Part shown: positions 7,686 through 15,693 of the stretch, piece by piece
Numbering within the stretch: the first letter of the stretch is position 1
Layout: each line of letters starts with the position of its first letter
Source: Bacillota bacterium
GTDB lineage: Bacteria > Bacillota > Clostridia > Christensenellales > CAG-138
Assembly: GCA_023435855.1 (NCBI GenBank)
Contig: JAEZLG010000132.1
Coordinates: 1 to 22,504 of the forward strand
Direction: 5' to 3'
Length of the DNA stretch: 22,504 nucleotides
The notes under the pieces: model-generated
The model's input: only the letters and a program-made list of their open reading frames with translations
The model's database searches: none
Told to the model about the DNA's origin: nothing
Made by a program: the position numbers and the translations under genes

Positions 7686-7897
7686 GTCAAGGGGCGCACC
7701 CCTTGACTTTCTTCCGGCTTCGGCGGCATGTACACGTCCGGCGAGGCCGGAGCCCTATAGGCCAAGGCCTGTGGCCTTGCGTGTCGAAACGGATGAAAGC
7801 CGTAGGCTTTCGTACTTATCACACTTTACCGCCCGGAAATGCGAAGCATTATAGGTAAAGTGTGCAACCTCAAAAATGCGACGCAGGTCGCTTTTTT
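7686..7897. repeat. Cluster of at least six hairpins in a 453-base gene-free stretch
   Basis: The gap 7593-8045 has no supportable gene. After the terminator at 7620-7659 come these inverted repeats: GTCAAGGGG/CCCCTTGAC (7686-7707); CCGGC-GAG-GCCGG (7738-7750); CAAGGCC-TGT-GGCCTTG (7763-7779); GAAAGCC-GTA-GGCTTTC (7795-7811); CACACTTTACC/GGTAAAGTGTG (7820-7830 with 7854-7864), which encloses AATGC-GAA-GCATT (7838-7850); and GCGAC-GCAG-GTCGC (7878-7891) followed by TTTTTT. Four have three-base loops. The arrangement resembles REP/MITE-like non-coding repeats more than terminators, except for the last. It could also act as a structured RNA. Two short open frames across it are built of these palindromes and are not believed. 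Confidence 0.6.
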
Positions 7898-7962
7898 GAC
7901 ATGCATTTTTGCATTTTTACCCTCAACATACGCATACGATACAATGCATATAGAATTCTTTG

Positions 7963-7992
7963 TTGTATATAGCAGCAACAATCAAGTACAAT
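7963..7992 (+). promoter_or_regulatory. Weak putative promoter of the DegV gene
   Basis: TTGTAT (7963-7968) and TACAAT (7987-7992) are separated by 18 bases, 54 bases before the DegV start. A second TACAAT at 7940-7945 is possible. A perfect TTGACA at 7896-7901 has no -10 box at the right distance. Confidence 0.35.
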
Positions 7993-8045
7993 GTACATAT
8001 CATTATTCGCTCTTATTCTCCATTTTTTGACAGGAGGCCTATTTT

Positions 8046-8930
8046 ATGCAATCTTATGTTATTCTTACGGACGCAGACAGCGAGCTTCCTCTTTCCATCG
8101 TGGATCGCTATAATGTCCATTTTGTTCCCATGCCCTACCAAATGGACGGAAACGAGTACGCCTACGACCTTGGTCGCGAAACTGACTACAAACAGTTCTT
8201 TGAGCGCATCCGCGCGGGCAGCATCCCCACCACTACCACCTTTCCGCCGCAGTATTATGTGGATATGTGGAAGCCCTACCTTGATGCAGGGAAGGATGTT
8301 CTTTTTCTTTCATTTTCCTCCATGCTTTCGGCTGCTTACAGCTTTTTGAGCACCGCGCGAAACGAGCTTTGTGAGCTATATCCCGAGCGGAAAATCATTG
8401 CCTTAGATACAAAAAGCATTTCTGTAGGCATGGCGATACTTGTATATGAAGCGCTTAAAATGCAGCAAAGCGGAGCGGACATCGATACCGTAGCGCAATG
8501 GGTAGAGCAAAACGCCATACGCGCTAACGTGTGGTTTACTGTGGACGACCTTTTTCACCTCAAACGCGGCGGCCGCATATCCTCCACAGCAGCGGCAATG
8601 GGATCACTACTCCATTTAAAGCCCATCATCACCATGAGCCAAGCAGGCAGGCTCGTTCCCTATGATAAGGTGAACGGACGCCGCAAGTCACTGCGCTTCA
8701 TCGCGGATGCCATCGTAAGCCACGCAGAAAATCCGAAAGATAATGTACTTATGATCGTGCACGGTGACTGTGAGGAAGACGCTTATACCGTTAAGGCGCT
8801 CGTGGAGGAGCAGGGTGTTACTTTTAACGAATACTTCATTCAGTTCGTAGGTCCGGTCATCGGTGCGCATACAGGCGCGCAGACGCTCGGTGTAGGCTTT
8901 TTCGGTAAAGAACGCGAGATAGCCGACTGA
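8046..8930 (+). CDS. DegV-family fatty-acid-binding protein
   Basis: A 294-residue cytosolic protein of normal DegV length. The N-terminal domain begins YVILTDADSELPLSIVDRY, the usual DegV opening (TDS-like, D-L-P). The serine/threonine ligand-site stretch is PTTTTFPPQYY, and the second conserved serine region is FLSFSSMLSAAYS. The hallmark central motif DDLFHLKRGGRIS and the LKPIITMSQAGRL segment follow. DegV proteins bind a fatty acid between two domains. In Gram-positive bacteria FakB-type members present exogenous fatty acids to the FakA kinase, but no fakA is nearby. ATG 8046 follows AGGAGG (8032-8037). No clear terminator is seen after the TGA stop, so some read-through toward the chemoreceptor gene is possible. 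Confidence 0.92.
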   Translation: MQSYVILTDADSELPLSIVDRYNVHFVPMPYQMDGNEYAYDLGRETDYKQFFERIRAGSIPTTTTFPPQYYVDMWKPYLDAGKDVLFLSFSSMLSAAYSFLSTARNELCELYPERKIIALDTKSISVGMAILVYEALKMQQSGADIDTVAQWVEQNAIRANVWFTVDDLFHLKRGGRISSTAAAMGSLLHLKPIITMSQAGRLVPYDKVNGRRKSLRFIADAIVSHAENPKDNVLMIVHGDCEEDAYTVKALVEEQGVTFNEYFIQFVGPVIGAHTGAQTLGVGFFGKEREIAD

Positions 8931-8991
8931 TTTTTATAAAAAACTAATGCTTTCCATATAAAATAACGAAACATTTAATATCGTTATCATT

Positions 8992-9019
8992 TTGTCATCT
9001 TTTCTAAAATTGCTATAAA
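8992..9019 (+). promoter_or_regulatory. Putative promoter of the chemoreceptor gene
   Basis: TTGTCA (8992-8997) and TATAAA (9014-9019) are separated by 16 bases, with a TGC extension just before the -10 box. It lies 40 bases ahead of the start codon. No sigma-D (motility) pattern with correct 15-base spacing is seen. Confidence 0.55.
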
Positions 9020-9058
9020 GCCGGCGTTTTGCGAACTTTTTTATTAGGAGTATTTAAT

Positions 9059-11812
9059 ATGGAGCATCCTCTTCGCCCGGAATCGGAAAACAGCGTACAA
9101 AAGGACAAGCCTATTAAGGCGCTTTTTTCTGCGCTTACGGCACTTTTTAAAAGACCTCGTAAGGCAAAGGCAATAACGGATGACGCAGTACAGGCTGAAG
9201 TGACTGAGGCTAAGCACGATTCGTCCGCCGAAGCCATTTCTGAAATAGCCGTACCGGACATTCCTGATATGAATGCGCAAGCAAAGCCTAAGCGAAGCCA
9301 TAAAAAGGCGAAGGGCGAGGCGAAGTCCGCTCAAAACGCAGCATCTTTAGAAACCGAAGCGCCTGTAAACGACAAGAAGCCCGAATCGGGCCAATTAGCG
9401 CTTAAAAAGAAAGCGGAAAGCCTTTATAAAGCTATCTACCAAAGCGCCGGTACCGTTACGGTTGCCGCCACGGATGCTATAATAAAAGCAAACGATAAGC
9501 TTGCGGATAAAATCAAGCGGCAGCGCCTCGGTGCACAGGTGATCACGCGCAGCCTTGTCGCAATTCTTCTGGTGGTTATAATCTCGTTTATTTCAATCTA
9601 TTCCTTAAGCCAAACTACCGCCAACAACAACGGCAAATTGCAGTTACAGTCGCTTGCGAGCCAAAACGCGCAGGCGGTATCGACGCTTATCGGCAACGAG
9701 TTCAGCGTCGCGCGCACCATAGCAAGCATTATGGAAGGCTATATCGGCATCGATGTAACCGCGCGGCGCGATATTTACAACAATTTCTTAAGAACGGTAC
9801 TTGTAAAAAACAAGGATACGGTCGTAGGCGTTTGGAGCATTTGGGAACCCGATGCGCTCGACAAGCACGACAGCACCAACGGTGGCTTGCCCGGCTCCGA
9901 CAAAGCGGGCCGGTTCCTACCCTATTGGTACATGGCTTACAGCACTCCGCAGGTAACGCCGGTTACCGGTTACGAATCCGAAACCGATGGCGCTTTTTAC
10001 TGGCTGGCTAAGAATTCCGGGCAAGAGGCAATCATTGAACCGTACAACAAGTACATAAACAATGAAAACACCTTCGTCACCACGTTCTCCGTACCTGTAA
10101 TCGATAAAAAGGCACAGGTGTGTGCCGTAGCGGGCGTTGATATTCCCTTAAGTCGGCTGCAGGATATGAAATTTGATTATGGCAAGTTTAAGGCCGCGGT
10201 CGTATACGTATGCTCTTCGGAAGGCACCGTTGTGGCTGCACCTGACGCTGCATTTATTGGAAAGCCTCTTTCTGAGATAGGGTTTAGGAACGCCGACAAC
10301 ATCCTTACTTCCGTTTCTTCAGGCAGTGAAACCTTCTTCTCGCTTAGAGAACCTTCTACGAAGAAGGCTATGCAAATGATTTCCGTGCCTATTGTGTTTA
10401 GCGACGCCACAACGCCTTGGACAGTGATCGTGGGCGTTGATAATGCCGAAATCTATAAGGATTCTCAAGCCATCAACTATCTTGTCGCCGGCATTTTTGC
10501 AATACTCGTGGCGGTTACAACACTCATGGTCTACTTTACGGTGCGCACACTCGTAACAAAACCCGTCGGTGCCACCGTCTCCCTTGCACAGTCCCTTGCG
10601 GCAGGTCAACTGGATGCCGAAGTGCATATAACCTCCACAAATGAGATCGGTATGCTAGCTCGCGTACTCGATACCGATGTGCGCGAAGCGTTTAAGAGCA
10701 TAGAGCAAGCGCGGCGCATATCCGAAAAGCAAGCGGATTACCAATCTAAGCAGGTGGACAAGCTTCTTGTCGACCTCGAACGCCTCTCGCGTGGCGAGCT
10801 CAAATGCACGGTTGTGGTGGATGAACCCGACGAGGACACAAAAGAAGTCCATGCGCTGTTTTCCCGCATCGCTGAAAACCTGCATACGAGCATTTCCTTT
10901 ATTAAGGGTTATATCGCGGATATATCCTCCGCCCTCGGCGGTCTTGAGGCTGGCGATTTCGACGTGGAGATCACATCAGAGTTCCGCGGCGATTTTGAAG
11001 TGATTAAAACCTCCATAAACAGCATCACGGATAGCTTAAACGATATGTTCCGCAGCATAAGCCTCGCGGCCGACCAGGTGGCCTCGGGCACACATCAGGT
11101 GAGTTCGGGCAGCCAAAGCATTTCGCAAGGCTCCACCATGCAAGCAAGCGCTATCGAGGAGCTGACTGCATCCATCATGGAGATTGCCGCTCAGACGCGC
11201 CAAAACGCCGTTGGCGCAAACAAAGCCAACGATTTAAGTACTGCTGCCGAGCAGGAGGCGCACGAAGGCAAAGCGCAGATGGATAAACTCACAATTGCCA
11301 TGAAGGACATCAGCGTTTCATCTTTGTCCATATCAAAAATCATCAAGGTCATCGACGATATCGCTTTCCAAACAAACATCCTAGCGCTCAACGCCGCTGT
11401 CGAGGCGGCCCGCGCCGGCATACATGGCCGAGGCTTCAGCGTAGTGGCAGATGAGGTGCGAAACCTTGCCGGAAAGAGCGCAGCCGCCGCAAAACAAACC
11501 GCGACGCTCATATCAGACAGCATCAAAAAAGCAGATGCCGGCACGAAGCTTGCGGAAATAACATCAAAAGACCTGGATGCGATTTTAGCAGATATCGAAA
11601 AGACCGCAGCACTCGTCAAGGAGATTGCCGCAGCGTCCAACGATCAAGCCACTGCCCTCACGCAAATAAGCGACGGCGTTTCCTCGCTTGCGCAGGTTGT
11701 GCAGAACAACTCCGCAACAGCACAAGAGGCTGCCGCCACAAGCGAGGAGCTCTCCGGCCAGGCCGATATGCTCAAAGACATGGTTCAGCGGGTACACTTG
11801 AGGCAGGAATAA
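9059..11812 (+). CDS. Methyl-accepting chemotaxis protein with dCache-like sensor and long N-terminal extension
   Basis: A 917-residue transmembrane chemoreceptor. Residues 1 to about 163 are a charged Lys/Ala/Glu-rich cytoplasmic region with no recognised domain. TM1 is about 164-183 (SLVAILLVVIISFISIYSL). An outside domain of about 290 residues resembles dCache_1 (VVGVWSIWEPDALD, FLPYWYMAY, FVTTFSVPVID, AVAGVDIPLSRLQ). TM2 is about 470-492. HAMP and a second HAMP-like linker follow (LAAGQLDAEVHITSTNEIG; LEAGDFDVEITSEFRGDFE). The signalling hairpin tip is IDDIAFQTNILALNAAVEAA and then RGFSVVADEVRNLA, at about 764-803. No C-terminal CheR-docking pentapeptide is seen. ATG 9059 follows AGGAG (9046-9050) at 8 bases, and an earlier in-frame start at 9029 lacks a site. 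dCache sensors often bind amino acids or small organic acids. No other chemotaxis or flagellar genes are nearby. Confidence 0.93.
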   Translation: MEHPLRPESENSVQKDKPIKALFSALTALFKRPRKAKAITDDAVQAEVTEAKHDSSAEAISEIAVPDIPDMNAQAKPKRSHKKAKGEAKSAQNAASLETEAPVNDKKPESGQLALKKKAESLYKAIYQSAGTVTVAATDAIIKANDKLADKIKRQRLGAQVITRSLVAILLVVIISFISIYSLSQTTANNNGKLQLQSLASQNAQAVSTLIGNEFSVARTIASIMEGYIGIDVTARRDIYNNFLRTVLVKNKDTVVGVWSIWEPDALDKHDSTNGGLPGSDKAGRFLPYWYMAYSTPQVTPVTGYESETDGAFYWLAKNSGQEAIIEPYNKYINNENTFVTTFSVPVIDKKAQVCAVAGVDIPLSRLQDMKFDYGKFKAAVVYVCSSEGTVVAAPDAAFIGKPLSEIGFRNADNILTSVSSGSETFFSLREPSTKKAMQMISVPIVFSDATTPWTVIVGVDNAEIYKDSQAINYLVAGIFAILVAVTTLMVYFTVRTLVTKPVGATVSLAQSLAAGQLDAEVHITSTNEIGMLARVLDTDVREAFKSIEQARRISEKQADYQSKQVDKLLVDLERLSRGELKCTVVVDEPDEDTKEVHALFSRIAENLHTSISFIKGYIADISSALGGLEAGDFDVEITSEFRGDFEVIKTSINSITDSLNDMFRSISLAADQVASGTHQVSSGSQSISQGSTMQASAIEELTASIMEIAAQTRQNAVGANKANDLSTAAEQEAHEGKAQMDKLTIAMKDISVSSLSISKIIKVIDDIAFQTNILALNAAVEAARAGIHGRGFSVVADEVRNLAGKSAAAAKQTATLISDSIKKADAGTKLAEITSKDLDAILADIEKTAALVKEIAAASNDQATALTQISDGVSSLAQVVQNNSATAQEAAATSEELSGQADMLKDMVQRVHLRQE

Positions 11813-11833
11813 GGGAAAAAAAAGCTGTTTGAT

Positions 11834-11857
11834 AAGGCGCGCTGTATAGCGCGCCTT
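11834..11857 (+). terminator. Hairpin terminator after the chemoreceptor
   Basis: AAGGCGCGCT pairs with AGCGCGCCTT around a GTAT loop, 21 bases past the stop. The following T-run is short (ACGTTT), so strength is uncertain. Confidence 0.65.
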
Positions 11858-12037
11858 ACGTTTCATAAGCTATTTACATCCACGCAACCCCTTGGCGGAA
11901 AGCATGGAGCAAAATTTCTCAAAGATACTATCTGTAACAAAAGCGCTCGGAAATACGGTATGAAGTGTACAGCAAATAAAGGAACAATCACATGCAATTA
12001 TTCGCAAGGTTCGCACTTTTTTTAAGCTCGCTCCTTC

Positions 12038-12067
12038 TTTACACTGGTTTATGGGTTCTTCTATAAT
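12038..12067 (+). promoter_or_regulatory. Putative promoter of the ROK-nagA-nagB operon
   Basis: TTTACA (12038-12043) and a perfect TATAAT (12062-12067) are separated by 18 bases and lie 29 bases ahead of the ROK start. No clear operator palindrome is seen next to it. The rest of the gap 11858-12037 shows nothing else except the small frame described in the findings. Confidence 0.6.
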
Positions 12068-12096
12068 AAAACACAGATGCAGGATGAGGTCGTTTT

Positions 12097-13491
12097 ATGG
12101 AGCTTTACGGTATAAACATACCGCCGTTTCGTATGCCCGAACTGGATGAGGGCTTTTTACCCATTTTAAAATTTAAGCGCGCCTATCTAAGTGGTGCAAA
12201 CAAACCCATTGCTATCGCGCTTGAGCGTCCGCACAATCAAGTAGCGGTGCATGAAACACGCGTCTACGGCACGGCTATAATGCGTGCTGCCGACGCGTTT
12301 TTTATGGATCGCTTCGTAAAAACACTGCTTTGGATGAAGGGCGGATTCCGTGTTAGTATCTATGGAGATAAAGCCGTTTTTGAAACCATCAAGGAAGCAT
12401 ATTCGGAGTTCGGTACTCGTGCGTTTGATAAAAATTTTATGGAGCGCGTATATGAAAGCCCGTTTGAAGTGCTTTTTGGCGGCAATTATGAGAACCGTCC
12501 CACCCCGAGCGAGCACTCCGAGCATCTAGGCGGGCATTTGGACGGCTGCCGGATTGGGTTTGACGCAGGCGGAAGCGACCGCAAGGTATCTGCCGTTATC
12601 AACGGGGAAACGGTGTTCAGTGAAGAAGTAGTTTGGCACCCGAAAACACAAAGCGACCCGACGTACCATTATGACGGTATCGTATCGGCCTTCCATACCG
12701 CCGCGAGACATATGCCGCGTGTGGATTCAATAGGTGTATCTTCGGCGGGCGTGTATGTGGATAACCGCGCCATGGTAGCGTCTTTATTTTTGTAGGTGCC
12801 CGACGAGCTGTTTGACAAGTTCGTAAAGGATATCTACATCCGCGCGGCGAAGGAGTTAGGCGATGTGCCTCTAACTGTATGCAACGACGGCGATGTCACC
12901 GCGCTTGCAGGCAGCATGGGATTACAATCAAACGCTGTTCTCGGCATCGCCATGGGCACAAGCGAGGCAGCCGGCTTTATCGATGAAAAAGGCAATGTAA
13001 CGGGCTGGCTTAACGAACTGGCATTTGCACCGGTTGACATGCAGCAAAATGCACCCGAGGACGAATGGTCCAAAGACTTCGGCTGCGGTGTGAAATACTT
13101 TTCGCAGGACGCGGTGAACCGCCTTGCACCCCTTGCGGGTATATCGCTGCCTGTAGGCTTATCCCCCGCCGAACAGCTAAATGCTGTACAAACGCTCATG
13201 GAGGCGGGTGACAAGCGCGCAATACGCGTTTTTCGTACAATCGGTACGTATCTCGGGCACACCCTCGCGCATTATTACGACCTGTACGGCAACGCTCACA
13301 CGCTGCTTTTAGGCCGTGTGATGAGCGGAAAAGGCGGTGAGCTTATCTTAAGTGAAGCGCAGGCAACGCTCGAGGAAGAATATAAAGAAATCGCCGAAAA
13401 ACTTCAAGTATCGCTTCCGGATGAAAATACGCGCCGCGTAGGGCAGTCCGTCGCAGCGGCAAGTCTTCCTAAGATAAAAGATAGGTTTTAA
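12097..13491 (+). pseudogene. ROK-family sugar kinase interrupted by an in-frame TAG
   Basis: One continuous frame of 465 codons is broken only by TAG at 12793-12795 (codon 233). Both sides belong to one ROK protein. The first part has a region of about 150 residues (YGINIPPF..., KPIAIALERPHN) and then the nucleotide-binding opening IGFDAGGSDRKVSAVINGE (about 153-171) and VDSIGVSSAGVYVDNR. After the stop come VPDELFDKFVKDIYIRAAKE, the catalytic NDGDVTALAG (N263, D264), GIAMGTSEAAGF and LLGRVMSGKGG. The canonical ROK zinc cysteines are absent. The stop falls between SLFL and VPDELF, a well-conserved join. The second half begins with GTG but has no ribosome site, so it is unlikely to be a separate gene. 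As first gene before nagA/nagB it would phosphorylate an amino sugar, perhaps GlcNAc. It may be a nonsense mutation, sequence error or read-through; TAG ends four other genes here. Confidence 0.85.
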
Positions 13492-13507
13492 GGTTTGGAG
13501 GTATAGT

Positions 13508-14617
13508 ATGCTCATCAAAAATGCAATGGTATTTTTAAACGGCCGTTTTGAACGCTTGGACGTACGGTTTCAAGGCCGCATCGAAGAAATAGGCAATCTA
13601 AGCGGTGATGGTCTGGACGCTTCAGGCAAATACCTCATCCCAGGGCTTGTGGATATCCATACCCACGGCGCGATGGGCTTTGACACCTGCGATGCAATGA
13701 ACGAGGGTCTAAATACCATGGCTGCTTTTTACGCGAGCCACGGCGTCACCTCGTTTTGCGCTACCTCTATGACCTATGACGAACCCACCTTAACGGACGT
13801 GATGCGTACGGCAGGTAAATTTAAGGGCGGCAAAAATGCTGCAAAATGCGTGGGCATCAATATGGAAGGTCCCTTTATAAGCCCCAAGAAAAAAGGTGCG
13901 CAGGATGCAAAGAACATCTATTCACCGGATATCGCCATGTTTGAGCGCTTAAATAAGGCAGCAGACGGACGCATTCGGATCGTCGACGTAGCGCCTGAAA
14001 CACAAGGCGCTATGGAGTTTATCCGCGAGGCATCAAAAATTTCAACGGTTTCCCTTGCGCACACAGCGGCGGATTATGATACCGCCCGAGATGCATTTTT
14101 TAACGGCGCAAGCCATGTAACGCATCTGTTTAACGCTATGGAACCGTTTTTACACAGGAGCCCCGGGGTAGTCGGTGCGGCGTTTGATGCGGGTGCGTTT
14201 GTGGAGATTATCTGCGACGGCATCCACCTGCACCCGTCGGTCATTCGCGCGGCGTTTGCGCTTTACGGTGCAAACAGGGTATGCCTCGTCAGCGATTCCA
14301 TGCGAAGCGCAGGGCTGCCCGACGGCGAATATGAGCTTGGCGGCCAGCCGGTGTATGTGAAAATGGGAAAAGCTACGCTCATTGACGGCACCATTGCGGG
14401 CTCGTCTACCAATGTTTTAACCGCACTTAAAAACTGCGTGGCGTTTGGTATTCCAAAGGAGCAGGCACTTCTTGCCGCCACACTCACGCCGGCATGCTCT
14501 ATCGGTCTAAGCAGCGAGATAGGCAGCATCGAGCGCGGTAAGCTGGCTGATCTTATTCTGACTGACGAAAACTTTAACATAAGCAAGGTGTTCATAGAAG
14601 GGAGGGAAAGAGCATGA
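13508..14617 (+). CDS. nagA: N-acetylglucosamine-6-phosphate deacetylase
   Basis: A 369-residue cytosolic amidohydrolase (EC 3.5.1.25). It removes acetate from GlcNAc-6-phosphate to give glucosamine-6-phosphate, the substrate of NagB. Metal and catalytic residues are all visible: H51 and H53 in GLVDIHTHGAMGFD, E120 in GINMEGPFIS, H185 in SLAHTAADYD, H206 in HVTHLFNAM and the catalytic D263 in CLVSDSMRSAG. The substrate-site segment ICDGIHLHP is also present. The family usually has T-D-A-M at the catalytic Asp, so S-D-S-M is a mild variation that keeps the Asp. ATG 13508 follows TGGAGGT. The gene is 16 bases after the ROK frame, and its TGA overlaps the nagB ATG (ATGA), indicating translational coupling. 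Confidence 0.95.
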   Translation: MLIKNAMVFLNGRFERLDVRFQGRIEEIGNLSGDGLDASGKYLIPGLVDIHTHGAMGFDTCDAMNEGLNTMAAFYASHGVTSFCATSMTYDEPTLTDVMRTAGKFKGGKNAAKCVGINMEGPFISPKKKGAQDAKNIYSPDIAMFERLNKAADGRIRIVDVAPETQGAMEFIREASKISTVSLAHTAADYDTARDAFFNGASHVTHLFNAMEPFLHRSPGVVGAAFDAGAFVEIICDGIHLHPSVIRAAFALYGANRVCLVSDSMRSAGLPDGEYELGGQPVYVKMGKATLIDGTIAGSSTNVLTALKNCVAFGIPKEQALLAATLTPACSIGLSSEIGSIERGKLADLILTDENFNISKVFIEGRERA

Positions 14618-15324
14618 AGCTCATTCTTTCAAAAGACTACCATGACATGAGCCGCAAAGCGGCAAGTGTGATATCCGCCCAGGTCATCCTAAAGGAAAAC
14701 AGCGTTTTAGGCCTTGCAACCGGATCGACCCCGATCGGTGCATACAAACAGCTGATTGAATGGTATAAAAAGGGCGACGTTTCCTTTAAATCCGCTATAA
14801 CAGTGAACCTCGACGAATATTGCGGCCTTCCTGTTAATCACGAGCAAAGTTACTTTCACTTTATGAAAGCCAAGCTATTTGATCATATCGACTTAGATAG
14901 CAATAACGCGCATCTTCCAAACGGACTCGCCGAGGATTATGAAGCAGAGTGTGGCGCATACGATGCGCTTATCGAATCCTTAGGCGGTATCGATCTTCAG
15001 CTGTTGGGCATCGGCGATAACGGGCATATCGGTTTTAATGAGCCGGACGAGCAGTTCATTATGACAACGCACCGAGTGCGACTGAGCAACATGACGCGGC
15101 GCGCCAATGCACGCTTTTTTAACGATAACCCCGAAAGCGTTCCTCAGTTTGCCATCACTATGGGCATGCGTCACATCATGCAGGCCAAAAAGATACTTCT
15201 CATCGCAAATGGCGCAAAAAAAATCGCGGTAATCGACCGCGCGCTAAACGGCCCCGTCACACCGCGCCTGCCTGCATCGCTTTTGCAGCTGCATAGGGAC
15301 CTGACGATAATCGTCTCCGAATAG
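14614..15324 (+). CDS. nagB: Glucosamine-6-phosphate deaminase
   Basis: A 236-residue protein of the short Bacillus-type NagB length (EC 3.5.99.6), which converts glucosamine-6-phosphate to fructose-6-phosphate and ammonia, feeding glycolysis. The phosphate loop is GLATGSTPIGAY. The catalytic base D67 is in NLDEYCGL, and D135, H138 and E143 are in GIGDNGHIGFNEP. These positions match the Bacillus enzyme numbering as I remember it. The C terminus, ASLLQLHRDLTIIVSE, is complete, and the long allosteric extension of enteric NagB is absent. ATG 14614 overlaps the nagA stop and follows GGAGG (14601-14605). The stop is TAG. It is the last gene of the operon, followed by the shared terminator at 15509-15533. 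Confidence 0.96.
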   Translation: MKLILSKDYHDMSRKAASVISAQVILKENSVLGLATGSTPIGAYKQLIEWYKKGDVSFKSAITVNLDEYCGLPVNHEQSYFHFMKAKLFDHIDLDSNNAHLPNGLAEDYEAECGAYDALIESLGGIDLQLLGIGDNGHIGFNEPDEQFIMTTHRVRLSNMTRRANARFFNDNPESVPQFAITMGMRHIMQAKKILLIANGAKKIAVIDRALNGPVTPRLPASLLQLHRDLTIIVSE

Positions 15325-15417
15325 CCCTATGCGGGCGGCATTGTTTTAGTTTTGGCAGATAGTATCCGAAGCGGAAGTGGCCTGCACCCGAGTTAAGCAA
15401 AGGGAGTATTACTTCGC

Positions 15418-15441
15418 GCGACAGTAGGGCGGGGCTGTCGC
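15418..15441. repeat. GC-rich hairpin in the nagB-P60 gap
   Basis: GCGACAG pairs with CTGTCGC around a 10-base G-rich loop. No T-run follows on either strand. The stretch 15325-15693 otherwise holds the shared terminator, one more hairpin (15545-15563) and an unexplained minus-strand frame described in the findings; no gene is supported. Confidence 0.4.
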
Positions 15442-15508
15442 GGCGTGCATACAATGTGTAAACATTCAAGTGACGCCGCGGCAGCGGGTTCGGTGCCTCA
15501 AAGTGGCA

Positions 15509-15533
15509 AAAAAGGCGCCAGTGACGCCTTTTT
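15509..15533. terminator. Bidirectional terminator between convergent nagB and the NlpC/P60 gene
   Basis: AAAAAGGCG (15509-15517) pairs with CGCCTTTTT (15525-15533) around a 7-base loop. A T-run results on both strands, as expected between convergent genes. It is about 185 bases past nagB and 160 bases past the end of the minus-strand gene. Confidence 0.7.
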
Positions 15534-15544
15534 AGAACCCCGGG

Positions 15545-15563
15545 GTTTCGCCGGAGGCGAAAC
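15545..15563. repeat. Hairpin with three-base loop
   Basis: GTTTCGCC-GGA-GGCGAAAC is a perfect 8-bp stem with a three-base loop. Its design resembles the triloop hairpins at 7738-7850. Confidence 0.4.
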
Positions 15564-15693
15564 ATCCTTGCATTAAGCATTTTCAATGCATAATGCGATA
15601 GCCGCCTTTTCATCAAATTCGGGTTTAAATCGCTTCACTTTGGTAACCTCTTCAGAAGCTTCAACATTGCCGCCCGCACAGGACCACAGGGCC

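Noticed and set aside
7600..7858. Two overlapping plus-strand open frames of about 80 codons
   Set aside because: They run through the palindrome cluster, have no ribosome site, and consist of translated inverted repeats.
7896..7901. A perfect TTGACA box as promoter of the DegV gene
   Set aside because: No acceptable -10 box lies 16-18 bases downstream, and the sequence is part of the hairpin and T-run region.
9005..9027. A sigma-D (flagellar-type) promoter for the chemoreceptor
   Set aside because: TAAA and GCCGGCGT are present but 11 bases apart, not about 15. A sigma-A-like promoter overlaps and fits better.
12796..13491. The second half of the ROK frame as an independent gene starting at GTG 12796
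   Set aside because: It starts immediately after the TAG, has no ribosome site, and lacks the nucleotide-binding N-terminal part of the fold.
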